From Acidobacteriota bacterium (GTDB taxonomy: Bacteria > Acidobacteriota > Terriglobia > Bryobacterales > Bryobacteraceae), in contig JAPKYZ010000058.1 in the NCBI GenBank assembly GCA_026394055.1, positions 1-51,295 of the forward strand: a stretch of DNA of 51,295 nt. Direction: 5' to 3'. This document shows, piece after piece, positions 25,887 to 34,451 of this stretch (its first letter is position 1; each line of letters opens with the position of its first letter). Both the position numbers and the translations under genes were made by a program. Below the pieces are notes generated by a model. It was not told the DNA's origin, made no database searches, and was given only the letters and a program-made list of their open reading frames with translations.

Positions 25887-27131
25887 ATGCGTATGGCGAA
25901 CATTGTGCCCGCGGTGGCGGCGGCGATGCTGTTGGTGGCCTCTCCCGGAGCGGCCCAGGATGGCATCTCGTGGCTCGACAATTATCAGGAAGCCCTGAAG
26001 GAGGCCAAGAAGACCGGCAAGCCGATCTTCCTTGAATTCCGCTGCGAGGCTTGAATCGCCGGCAGAGTTTTTGACGCACAGGTTGTGCTGTCACCGGCCA
26101 ATTCACCCCGCGGGAAACTGATGCAGCAATACGTGTGCGTGCGCATACCGCGCATGGACCAAGTGAATATTGCGCTGTTTGAATACGATCGCTACAACAC
26201 GCTCTACTTCTTTATTTTGAATGCCGACGAGCAGATCTACATGCGCTATGGCGGCCGCGATGCGGAGTCGCAGGATAGCTATCTGAACTTGGAAAGCATC
26301 GAACTGGCGCTGACCAAAGGCCTTGATCTGCATGAGCAGTACAAGAAGGGCGACCTGAAGCCGAAGCCGTTGCCGACGCCGCGCTACCCGCGCGAAATCC
26401 CGCTGCTGGTCGAGCGCACCTTTGCCCGCAACAACTGCGTCGAGTGCCACTTGATCGGCGACTTCCAGAACCAGCACCGCGAGCTCGACGGCACGCTGGA
26501 CAAGCCGACGCACATGTTCCGCTCGCCCGATCTGAAGATGCTGGGCATCTTCCTCGATGTGCCCAAGGGGCTGATCGTCAAGGAGGTCAAGGGCGCGGTG
26601 GAGAAGGCCGGGATGAAGGCCGGGGACCGGGTGGCGGCGCTGAATGGCACCACGGTCTGGACCTTTGGCGATCTGCAGTACGCCTACGACATGGTGCCGC
26701 GCAAGTCGGCCAGAATTGAGCTGACGGTGGAGCGGGGCGGGCAACTGCTGAAGCTCCCGGTTGATCTGCCGCCGGTCTGGTGGTGGTCCGACGTCCGCTA
26801 TAAGCAGCTCAGCATCGACCCGCGCGTCTACTTTGAGTCACGCGAGATGACGGCTGCCGAAAAGAAGGAGCGCGGTCTCGACCCCGAAGGCTTCGCCAGC
26901 ATGGTCACCTACGTCAGCAGCTTGGCCGCCACCTTGAAGGCCCACGAACTGAAGGTGGGCGATGTGGTGGCCGGTGTCGACGGCGCGCAGAAGGATGAGT
27001 ACGCGCGCACAGCCGATGGCTTCATCCGGTTGCGGAAGAAGGCCGGCGATCCGGTGAAGCTGGATGTCCTGCGGGATGGCAAGCGCTTTGAGATGCCGCT
27101 GACTACCTATAGAATGAGTTTTCGAAAATGA
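25887..27131 (+). CDS. Probable selenoprotein: CxxU thioredoxin-like / CxxCH / PDZ protein (in-frame UGA at 26052)
   Basis: Reading ATG 25887 to TGA 27129 gives 414 residues with one internal in-frame TGA at codon 56 (26052-26054). Both sides are protein-like and in the same frame. First come a signal peptide (MRMANIVPAVAAAMLLVASPG) and a thioredoxin-like start (YQEALKEAKKTGKPIFLEF). Then Cys53-Glu-Ala-Sec56 forms a CxxU in place of CxxC, followed by the thioredoxin-like remainder (NTLYFFILNADEQIYMRYGG). A CxxCH motif (Cys184, Cys187, His188) could bind heme c. A PDZ domain (~215-300, KGLIVKEVKGAVEKAGMKAGDRV) and a second PDZ-like segment end the protein. A SECIS-like hairpin follows the UGA. 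From memory this matches the NCBI family 'Trx7/PDZ domain-containing (seleno)protein'. It overlaps the next gene by 4 nt. An AGGTG Shine-Dalgarno lies 6 nt before the start. Without selenium machinery it would be a broken gene. Confidence 0.82.
26052..26098 (+). promoter_or_regulatory. Bacterial SECIS-like element directly after the UGA codon
   Basis: The UGA is 26052-26054. An apical stem GCACA (26076-26080) pairs perfectly with TGTGC (26084-26088) around a GGU loop (26081-26083). It continues below a single bulged U (26089) with GAC (26073-26075) pairing to GTC (26090-26092). A lower stem GCCGG (26058-26062) pairs with CCGGC (26094-26098). The loop starts 26 nt after the UGA, with G in its first two positions, fitting the published bacterial SECIS rule (loop 16-37 nt after UGA with an early G). 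The GGU loop and bulged U also recall the SelB-binding part of E. coli fdhF. Confidence 0.78.
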
Positions 27132-27700
27132 TCTTTCGCCCCGCTTTCCTCCCTCGTCTCTTTCGCCGCTCTCGGAGCTTGGCCCTAATGGCGGTATTGC
27201 TGCCTTTGGCGGCGCGGGCGGCGGAGTGGTCGGCTCCGGTTGAAGTGTTCCACGATGACCGCCGCTGCATCACCTACCGCGGGCTGTGGACCGGGGAAGA
27301 GCTGGTGGTGGAAGCGGCGATTGAGCCGCGCTGGCACACCTTCGCCATGGACAACAAGAAGCGGCAAGCGGAGAAGCTAGCCGGCAAACCGTCCCTGGGG
27401 ATCGAGAAGCCCACCGACATCAAGCTGGAAAGCGGGCTGGACGTGCTGGGCAGTTGGCGCCAGTTGCCGCCGCAAGATTTCTCCAAGCCCGAGATCCAGT
27501 GGTATTCGTTTGGCTTCGAACAAAAGGCCCTGTTTGCCGTGAAAGCCAAGCCGTCCGGCCCAGGCCCGGCGGCGGTGCGAGTGCGTGCCCAGGCCTGCTC
27601 GGATTCCATCTGCAAGAACGTCGATGTGGTGCTCACGGTGCCCACCCAGGGCAGCGCGACACTCGATTTATCGGCGCTCATCCCGCTCAAAACCGATTGA
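27128..27700 (+). CDS. DsbD N-terminal (alpha)-domain-like periplasmic redox protein
   Basis: The 190-residue protein has a signal peptide after a basic N-terminus (RLFRRSRSLALMAVLLPLAARA). A DsbD-alpha-like immunoglobulin fold follows, containing WTGEELVVEAAIEPRWHTFAMDN and ending in the block VRAQACSDSICKNVDVVLTVP. Cys157 and Cys162 match the redox cysteine pair of DsbD-alpha, which passes electrons from the membrane to periplasmic acceptors. There is no transmembrane (beta) or thioredoxin (gamma) domain. Its ATG overlaps the stop of the selenoprotein gene (ATGA at 27128), so the two are translationally coupled, and the thioredoxin-like selenoprotein is a natural redox partner. The start is fixed by the overlap. 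The pairing is inference from context. Confidence 0.85.
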   Translation: MIFRPAFLPRLFRRSRSLALMAVLLPLAARAAEWSAPVEVFHDDRRCITYRGLWTGEELVVEAAIEPRWHTFAMDNKKRQAEKLAGKPSLGIEKPTDIKLESGLDVLGSWRQLPPQDFSKPEIQWYSFGFEQKALFAVKAKPSGPGPAAVRVRAQACSDSICKNVDVVLTVPTQGSATLDLSALIPLKTD

Positions 27701-27759
27701 TGGACAAACTCGTAAGTTTTTTGTCTTCCAAGAATTGAAAAAGCAGTCGAGTTGTGGCA

Positions 27760-28110
27760 AGCTGAGCTCAACTAACCCGGCCGTAGATCTGCTGCGGCCG
27801 CTGTCTCGCCTGGGTCCACAGTGTTTTGAATAGTTTATAAGCGGCGAACGCCCACCAAAGGGTGGGGGTACGGACGCGCGTTCCGGTGGATGACCTGGGC
27901 AAGTGCCCGGGTCCGGAAAGTGACCGGTTTGGTTGCGCCGAATTTGGGGCGGACCGGCTGATGCCGAGATGTGTGGGGATAGACCGGTGTGGGGGATCGG
28001 GTGTAGGGCCGCGCCTGTACCGGTACTTGGGCCAGCCGGCCCGGCCCCCCTTTAAGCTGTTGATCAGTAGGGAATTGAGCCGGTCTCCTTCATAGGAGAT
28101 CCAGTACTTT
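27760..28110. other. Gene-free region rich in strong hairpins; possible structured RNA
   Basis: Between 27701 and 28271 I find no gene. Several stems with small loops are lined up: CCCACC-AAAG-GGTGGG (27851-27866); GACCTGGGC-AAGT-GCCCGGGTC (27892-27913, 9 bp with one G-U); the palindrome GTACCGGTAC (28017-28026); and TCTCCT-TCAT-AGGAGA (28084-28099). A GC-rich run ends in CCCCCCTTT near 28050. The pattern is more ordered than the other gaps of this window. It does not match tRNA-Sec, SRP RNA, RNase P RNA, tmRNA or a riboswitch that I know. It may be a leader of the subtilase gene, a small RNA or a repeat element. Confidence 0.4.
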
Positions 28111-28271
28111 CCTGGTGTCGATAGCCCCCGTTCGCGCGAACGTAATCAGAAAAGGTACGGTACAATTACACACTTAGTGCAACTACGAGTCGAAGCATGC
28201 CTAGTGCTGAAGTACCGCCACTGGTTCTGGGCTCCAAGCTTCGCAAATCATCAGCTTTCGGAGGAATAGTA

Positions 28272-31200
28272 GTGTCGAAATTGCAAACGGTCGCTCGCTT
28301 TCGGCCACTTTTTTTGTGGCTTATCCTGACAGTGGTCCTGGCGGTTCCGGGGTGGGGTGGCAGGCGGATTTTGCCCGAGCCCGGAGAGACGGTAGTCCCC
28401 AACGAGTTCCTGGTGAAACTTCGAGACCGGGTACCGGCCTCGGTGATCACCGCTGCGGCGGGCGCAGATGCTCAGAGCGACCGGTTGCACCCCGCCTCCA
28501 ATATCTATCGCCTCCAATTGCCGGCGGCGTTTGCGGATGTTTTAGCCTCCAAGCTGGCCGCGTTGCCTGAGGTTGAGTATGTTGAACCGAACCGGGTGCG
28601 GACCAGCAGCGGCGTCAGCGCTCCCAATGACCCGTTGTACCCGACGCAGTGGGCGCTGTCGAACATCAAAGCCCTGCCGGCCTGGCGTTTGCTCCCCAAT
28701 CAATACGGCTTAACGGGCGACGGCCGCGTGCGTGTGGCGGTGCTTGACACCGGTGCCGACTGTACTCACCCGGACTTTACCAACCAGGGCGGCACGTCGG
28801 TCTATTCCGCGGCGGGCGGACAGCTGTCGGCTGAATTGAGCCGCGGCCTGATCCCCACCATCCTCACCAACCCGGCCTGTAGCTGGCAAGACGACCACGG
28901 CCACGGCACCCATACCGCGGGCATCATCGGAGCGGCCACCAACAATGCCACGGGCGTTTCCTCGTTGGGCAACGGCGTGGAGCTGGTGATCTACAAAGTG
29001 CTGGCCAATTCCGGATCTGGGCCGGATTCGCAGATTGCCGCGGCCATCATGCTGGCCTCCGATGCCGGTGCCAAGGTGATCTCCCTGAGCCTTGGCGGCA
29101 ACGGGTATTCGCAATCCTTGCAAGATGCGGTCAACTACGCCTGGGCGCGGAATGTCATGGTTGTGGCCGCCGCCGGTAACGCCAACACCAACACGCTGTT
29201 CTATCCCGCCGGCGCCCATCATGCGGTGGGCGTCGCGGCCACGGATGTGGCCAACAACAAGGCATCCTTCTCGAATTTTGGCGACAACGTCGACCTGGCG
29301 GCGCCGGGCGTATCCATTCTGTCCACCTATCCGACCTACACGATTGGTCTATCGACGGCCAAGGACTACACCACCATGTCGGGCACCTCTCAAGCCACGC
29401 CGCACGTGTCGGCACTGGCCAGCATGGTGACCATGGCCAACCCCGGATTGTCCGCCCAAGGCATCACGCGGCAGCTGCAGCGGACGGCCAGCTCAACGCT
29501 GGTGGGCGGCGGCTGGGGGCAGTTCCTGGGTTATGGAATCATTGACTCCCTGGCAGCGCTGACCGACGCCGCGCGTCCGGCCACCACCGGCTCGGTGACG
29601 GGACAAGTGCTCGATAGCGTGGGTGTGCCGGCGGCGGCCACGCTGACGGTGGGCACTTCTACGGTCTCCGTCAACGCCTCCGGCCTGTTCCGCGTTAAGG
29701 ATCTGGCTCAGGGGACCTATACGATGACGGCCACCGGGGCGGCTGGCAGCCAGAGCTTTCCGGTGTCCGTGGTGTCGGGCTCGGATACGGCGATCACGGT
29801 CCGTTTGGGCGTGACGCTGGGTTTGATTAATGGAACGGTTTCCTCCAGCGCTGGACCGCTGGCGGGCGCGGTGGTCCAGGCTTTGATTGGTGGCTTGGTG
29901 CAGGAAGAAGCAACCACGGGCCCGGCGGGCGAGTACACGCTCCCCTTGGCCCCGGGCGCCAGCGCCAAGGTTTACGATCTGCGAGTCTCCGCGCCCGGCT
30001 ACAGCTCCCAGTTGGTGAGCGGCTTCAATGTGGCGCCTTCCTCCAGCCAGGTGAGCAACTTCACCCTGGTGAAGTTTGGTGTGATCTCGGGTTCGGTGAA
30101 GGACGCCAGCGGCGCGGCGATTAATGACGCGGACCTGTTGTTTGTGGGGCCTGGCATTTCGGCCGGCGCCACCAGCAACGCCGCGGGCTTGTATTCGAGC
30201 ATTGGCTTACCCCCCGGCACCTATACCGTGACGGCTTCCTCGGCGGGCCGCAAAGTGACGATGAGCGGCGTGATCCTGGTGGGCGAGTCGGTGGCGCAAG
30301 CCGACTTCATCCTGCCGGTGGTGTCGGTGGAGTTGTCTCCGGAGAATGTGAAGCTGGCCCAGTCCCAGTCGCAGCAGTTTACGGCGACGGTGGCGGGCAC
30401 TCCCAACCAGTCGGTCACTTGGTCGATGACGCCCGCCGTGGGCACGTTGACCACCGCCGGCCGCTACACCGCTCCGGCGACGATCAGCGCTCCACAAACG
30501 GTGACCATCACGGCCACCAGCGTGGCCTCACCCAGCGTGGGCAAGTCGGTGACGGTCACCCTGGCCAACTACTTCAGCCTCACCCTTTCGTCGACTTCCG
30601 TGGTCGGCGGCGTGCAGGTGTCGGGCACGGTGACGGTGGATACCGCTCCGGTGGCCGATGGCTTGGTGTCATTGTCCAGTTCGAACCCGGCCGTGGCCCC
30701 GCTGTCTCCGGCGGCGGTGGTGCAGGCGGGGGCGACGGTGGCGGTGTTCAACATCACCACCCCGGCCGTGGCGACCACGGGCACTTCGGTGATCTCCGCC
30801 ACCTATGGCGGCATTACCAAGAGCATCACGCTGACGGTGCGGCCGGTGGCGCTGAGCTCGATTTCACTGGCGTCCACTACGATGAACGGCGGGGTCTCGA
30901 CCACCACCAACCGGGTGTTTCTCGATGGGCCCGCGCCAGCGGGCGGTGTCGTGGTGGCCTTAACCAGCTCCGACCCGGCGGCGGTTGTGCCCGCATCCGT
31001 CACCGTCCCAGTGGGAGCCACTTTCTCTCCCTACTTCACCATCACGACTTCTCAGGTGTTTGGCAGCAACAAGGTGGTGACCATCACCGGCACCTACAGC
31101 ACGTTCGTCAAGACGGCCAATTTGACCTTGAAGCCGCTGCCGCCGTTGTCCCTGGCGCTGTCGCCCACTTCCATCGTGGGGCCTGCGCCCACGACGGCCA

Positions 31201-34200
31201 ACCGGGTGCAGATTGATTCTCCTGCGCCCGCTGGTGGCGCAACGGTGAGCCTGTCCAGCTCCAGCCCGGCGGTGATCGTGCCCGCAACGGTGCTGATCGC
31301 GGAGGGGGCGGGCACCTCGCCGGACTTCACCATCAATACGCTGGAGGTGGCGGTCGCCACTCCGGTCACCATTACGGCCACCTACAACGGCAACTCGGTT
31401 ACCGCTGTGCTGACCGTGCGTCCCGCCGCATTGAGCAGCCTGAGCCTCTCGCCGCCCACGCTGGCCGGTGGTGTGGTCTCGACGGCCAACAAAGTCAATC
31501 TCGATGGCCCCGCCGGTGCGGCCGGTGTCGTGGTGGCCTTGAGCAGTTCCAGCCCGCTGGCCGTGCTGTCAGTGCCTTCGGTAACCATTGCGCCGGGCCA
31601 GATCAGCTCGCCGGTGTTTAGCATCGCCACGACTGGCGTGGCCTCCTCGACACCAGTGACGATCTCGGCCACCTATGCCGGCGTCACCAAGACGGTGACG
31701 TTGACGCTGAATCCGCCTGCGCTCTACACGCTGAACCTGTCACCCGGCTCCATTGTTGGGCCGCTGCCGACGACGGCCAACTGGGTTACGCTCGACGGTC
31801 CCGCACCGGCGGGTGGCATCAGTGTGACGCTGACCCCGTCGAACGATACGATTTCGCTGCCGGCCGCGGTGGTGGTGCCGGAGGGTGCAACGCGCTCCCC
31901 CAACTTCACCATCAATACGCAAGCGGTGAGCGTGCTGACCTATGCGACGGTGACGGCCACCTATAAGGGCGTGGACCGGACGCTGCTGTTCTCGGTCCGG
32001 GCTCCGGCCGCGGGCTCGGTGGCGCTGTCGCCCACCTCGATGGCGGGCGGGGTCACTTCGACCGGCAACAAGATCAACTTGGATGGTCCGGCACCCGTGG
32101 GTGGCGCGATCGTTGCGTTGAGCAGCTCCAGCGCTCTGATCACCCTGCCGAGCACGGTGACGGTGGCGGCTGGGGCCACGGCTTCACCCGTGTTCTCGAT
32201 TGTCAGCAGCGCCGTGGTGGTGTCCACACCGGTGACGGTGACGGCCACCTATGGCGGCGTTTCGAAGTCTGCCACGCTGACGCTGACTCCGACGGCCCTG
32301 GCCTCGATCAGCCTGTCGCCCACTTCGGTGGTGGGGCAAGTTTCGGCCACCTCCAACAAGGTGAATCTGAACGGTCCGGCGCCGAGCGACATTGTCGTTT
32401 CGCTGGCCAGTTCCGATCCGGCGGCCGTGGTTCCGGCGACAGTGACGGTGCCCGCGGGCGCCACCTCTTCGCCGGTCTTTACGATCACGACGAAGGAAGT
32501 GGCGGCCAACACGGTGGTCACGATCTCGGCCACCTATGATGGCGTCACCAAGTCGGGTTCACTGACGGTCCGGCCTGCCGCGTTGCTTTCGGTGAGCCCC
32601 TCACCGGCGACGGTGGCGGCGGGCGTTAGTGCCACCACCAACCGTGTGAGCCTGGATGGCCCGGCTCCGGCGGCGGGCGCGGTGGTCTCGCTGAGCAGTT
32701 CCGACCCCGCGGCGGTGGTTCCGCCGACGGTGACTATCCTGGCGGGCGTGGCGGCATCTCCTTACTTCACGATCACGACGAAGGAAGTGGCGGCGCCGAC
32801 GTTGGTGACCATCACGGCCACCTATAACGGCGTCACTAAGACCGGCACGATGATGGTCCGGCCGCCGCTGCTGTCTTCCTTGAGTCTTTCGCCCGCGACC
32901 ATTGGCGGCGGCGTGAGTGGCACCACCAACCGCGTGAGCCTGGATGGCCCGGCTCCGGCGGCGGGCGCGGTGGTCAACCTGAGCAGTTCCGATCCGGCCG
33001 CGGTGGTTCCGTCGACGGTGACGGTGCTGCCCGGTGTGGCGGCATCCCCCTACTTCACCATTACCACCAACAATGTGGCGAGCAACACCACGGTGGTGAT
33101 CACCGCCACCTATAATGGCGTCACCAAGACGGCCAACTTGACGGTGACCCCGGCGGCGCTCTCCTCGATCACGGTGAGTCCGGCGGCGGTGATCGGCCAA
33201 GTCTCCACGACCTCGAACCGGGTGACGCTCTCGGCTCCGGCACCGGCCGGTGGTGCGGTGGTGGCGCTGGCGAGCGACAATCCAGCGGCCGTGGTTCCGG
33301 CATCGGTCACCGTGGCCGCCGGGCAGACCCTCTCTCCGCTGTTCACCATCATCACCAAGGAAGTGGCGGCCAGCACGCCGGTGAACATCTCGGCCATCTA
33401 CGGCGGCGTCACCAAGAGCGGCGTGTTGACGATCCGGCCGCCGGCCTTGACTGCTCTGACCATCTCGCCGAGCTCCGTCGCGGCTGGTTCGGCGGCCGCC
33501 ACTTGCCGCGTGACCCTGGATGGCCCGGCGGGGGCGGCGGGAGTGGTGGTCACCCTCAGCAGTTCCGACCCGGCGGTCATCCCACCGGCCACCGTGACGG
33601 TTCCGGCGGGTACGACCAGTTCGCCGTATTTCTCCATCCCGACGGCCGCCGTTCTCTCTTCGGTGACCGCGACGATTACGGCCTCCTACAACGGCGTTTC
33701 GAAGACCAGCACGTTGACCGCTGCCCCGGTGGCCCTGTCGAATCTGATCCTGTCCCCCAGCACCATCGCCGGGTCACTGTCGGCCACGTCGAACCGGGTG
33801 AATCTTACCGGCAATGCGCCTCCGGGCGGCCTCACGATTCAGCTGAGCAGCAACAACCCGGTGGCCGTGGTTCCGGCTACGGTGACGGTGGCGGCGGGTT
33901 CGCCCAGCTCGCCCCTGTTCACCATCACGACCAGTATGGTGACCGTGTCGACGCCGGTGACGATTACGGCCACCTATAACGGCGCCAGCGTCACGGCCAA
34001 CTTTGTGGTCCGGCCGCCGGCGCTGAGCACGCTCACGCTGTCGTCCACCACCACCAAGGGCGGGACGACGATGACGGCGAACCGGGTGACCATTGATGGC
34101 CCGGCGCCTCCGGGCGGGGTGATCATCAACCTGTCGGCCGATTCCGGCGTCGCGATTCCGGCCACCATCACCATCGCCGCCGGGGCAACGCAGTCGCCGG

Positions 34201-34304
34201 CGTTCTCGATCATTACGCCGGTAGTTGGCGCGTCCACCACAGCCTCGGTGGTGGCGTCTTACAACGGCAACTCGCGGACCGTGTTCCTGACGCTAACTCC
34301 GTAG
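28272..34304 (+). CDS. Giant secreted S8 subtilase with 13 tandem Ig-like repeats (~2010 aa)
   Basis: The start is placed at GTG 28272 because GGAGG (28260-28264) stands 7 nt before it; ATG 28197 in the same frame lacks one. The order is a signal anchor (RFRPLFLWLILTVVLAVPGWG), an inhibitor I9-like propeptide (~40-110), and the S8 peptidase with Asp159 (AVLDTGAD), His211 (DDHGHGTHTAG), oxyanion Asn303 (AAAGNANT) and Ser373 (MSGTSQATPHVS), so the triad is intact. Two to three carboxypeptidase-regulatory-like domains (GSVTGQVLDSVGVPAAATL, GLINGTVSSSAGPLAGAVV, GVISGSVKDASGAAIND) follow, then a Big-type Ig domain (VELSPENVKLAQSQSQQF). Thirteen ~95-residue beta repeats run to the C-terminus. It ends without LPxTG, PEP-CTERM or a T9SS tail, so the anchoring route is open. 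Likely an extracellular or surface protease for polymer degradation or adhesion. Confidence 0.93.
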   Translation: MSKLQTVARFRPLFLWLILTVVLAVPGWGGRRILPEPGETVVPNEFLVKLRDRVPASVITAAAGADAQSDRLHPASNIYRLQLPAAFADVLASKLAALPEVEYVEPNRVRTSSGVSAPNDPLYPTQWALSNIKALPAWRLLPNQYGLTGDGRVRVAVLDTGADCTHPDFTNQGGTSVYSAAGGQLSAELSRGLIPTILTNPACSWQDDHGHGTHTAGIIGAATNNATGVSSLGNGVELVIYKVLANSGSGPDSQIAAAIMLASDAGAKVISLSLGGNGYSQSLQDAVNYAWARNVMVVAAAGNANTNTLFYPAGAHHAVGVAATDVANNKASFSNFGDNVDLAAPGVSILSTYPTYTIGLSTAKDYTTMSGTSQATPHVSALASMVTMANPGLSAQGITRQLQRTASSTLVGGGWGQFLGYGIIDSLAALTDAARPATTGSVTGQVLDSVGVPAAATLTVGTSTVSVNASGLFRVKDLAQGTYTMTATGAAGSQSFPVSVVSGSDTAITVRLGVTLGLINGTVSSSAGPLAGAVVQALIGGLVQEEATTGPAGEYTLPLAPGASAKVYDLRVSAPGYSSQLVSGFNVAPSSSQVSNFTLVKFGVISGSVKDASGAAINDADLLFVGPGISAGATSNAAGLYSSIGLPPGTYTVTASSAGRKVTMSGVILVGESVAQADFILPVVSVELSPENVKLAQSQSQQFTATVAGTPNQSVTWSMTPAVGTLTTAGRYTAPATISAPQTVTITATSVASPSVGKSVTVTLANYFSLTLSSTSVVGGVQVSGTVTVDTAPVADGLVSLSSSNPAVAPLSPAAVVQAGATVAVFNITTPAVATTGTSVISATYGGITKSITLTVRPVALSSISLASTTMNGGVSTTTNRVFLDGPAPAGGVVVALTSSDPAAVVPASVTVPVGATFSPYFTITTSQVFGSNKVVTITGTYSTFVKTANLTLKPLPPLSLALSPTSIVGPAPTTANRVQIDSPAPAGGATVSLSSSSPAVIVPATVLIAEGAGTSPDFTINTLEVAVATPVTITATYNGNSVTAVLTVRPAALSSLSLSPPTLAGGVVSTANKVNLDGPAGAAGVVVALSSSSPLAVLSVPSVTIAPGQISSPVFSIATTGVASSTPVTISATYAGVTKTVTLTLNPPALYTLNLSPGSIVGPLPTTANWVTLDGPAPAGGISVTLTPSNDTISLPAAVVVPEGATRSPNFTINTQAVSVLTYATVTATYKGVDRTLLFSVRAPAAGSVALSPTSMAGGVTSTGNKINLDGPAPVGGAIVALSSSSALITLPSTVTVAAGATASPVFSIVSSAVVVSTPVTVTATYGGVSKSATLTLTPTALASISLSPTSVVGQVSATSNKVNLNGPAPSDIVVSLASSDPAAVVPATVTVPAGATSSPVFTITTKEVAANTVVTISATYDGVTKSGSLTVRPAALLSVSPSPATVAAGVSATTNRVSLDGPAPAAGAVVSLSSSDPAAVVPPTVTILAGVAASPYFTITTKEVAAPTLVTITATYNGVTKTGTMMVRPPLLSSLSLSPATIGGGVSGTTNRVSLDGPAPAAGAVVNLSSSDPAAVVPSTVTVLPGVAASPYFTITTNNVASNTTVVITATYNGVTKTANLTVTPAALSSITVSPAAVIGQVSTTSNRVTLSAPAPAGGAVVALASDNPAAVVPASVTVAAGQTLSPLFTIITKEVAASTPVNISAIYGGVTKSGVLTIRPPALTALTISPSSVAAGSAAATCRVTLDGPAGAAGVVVTLSSSDPAVIPPATVTVPAGTTSSPYFSIPTAAVLSSVTATITASYNGVSKTSTLTAAPVALSNLILSPSTIAGSLSATSNRVNLTGNAPPGGLTIQLSSNNPVAVVPATVTVAAGSPSSPLFTITTSMVTVSTPVTITATYNGASVTANFVVRPPALSTLTLSSTTTKGGTTMTANRVTIDGPAPPGGVIINLSADSGVAIPATITIAAGATQSPAFSIITPVVGASTTASVVASYNGNSRTVFLTLTP
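30571..34301 (+). repeat. 13 tandem ~285-bp repeats coding Ig-like domains
   Basis: Each ~95-residue unit follows the pattern LSxLSLSPxTVxGG...TxNRVxLDGPAPAGGxVVxLSSSDPAxVVPxxVTVxAG...SPxFTITT...TPVTITATYNGVTKT. The first unit starts at about 30571 and is the most diverged; the last ends at the stop. Units 7 and 8 share an identical 42-bp stretch (32647-32688 and 32934-32975), including synonymous sites, which points to recent duplication or gene conversion. Confidence 0.9.
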
Positions 34305-34330
34305 GCGCAGACAGTCCGGGACGCATTCAG

Positions 34331-34370
34331 CCGGCGGTGGGGAGGTTGCTCCCTGCCGCCGGTTTTGCTT
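34331..34370 (+). terminator. Intrinsic terminator of the subtilase gene
   Basis: CCGGCGG (34331-34337) pairs with CCGCCGG (34356-34362), extended inward by GGGAG-type pairing, followed by TTTTGCTTT. It lies 27 bp after the subtilase stop and about 80 bp before the next gene. Confidence 0.75.
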
Positions 34371-34451
34371 TGAGGCGTGCGGAGAGGCTCAATTTGGGCC
34401 TGTTGCTGCAACAGATGTTCAAATGCCGGCGTGATCGTTTAGGCTAAAACT

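Noticed and set aside
25887..26054. Short 55-codon gene or pseudogene ended by TGA
   Set aside because: The frame continues without other defects, TGA sits at a CxxC position and a SECIS-like hairpin follows; recoding explains it better than decay.
27701..28271. tRNA-Sec (selC), SRP RNA or RNase P RNA
   Set aside because: The conserved words of these RNAs (for example GGAAGnAGC of SRP or GAGGAAAGTCC of RNase P) are not found and no cloverleaf can be drawn.
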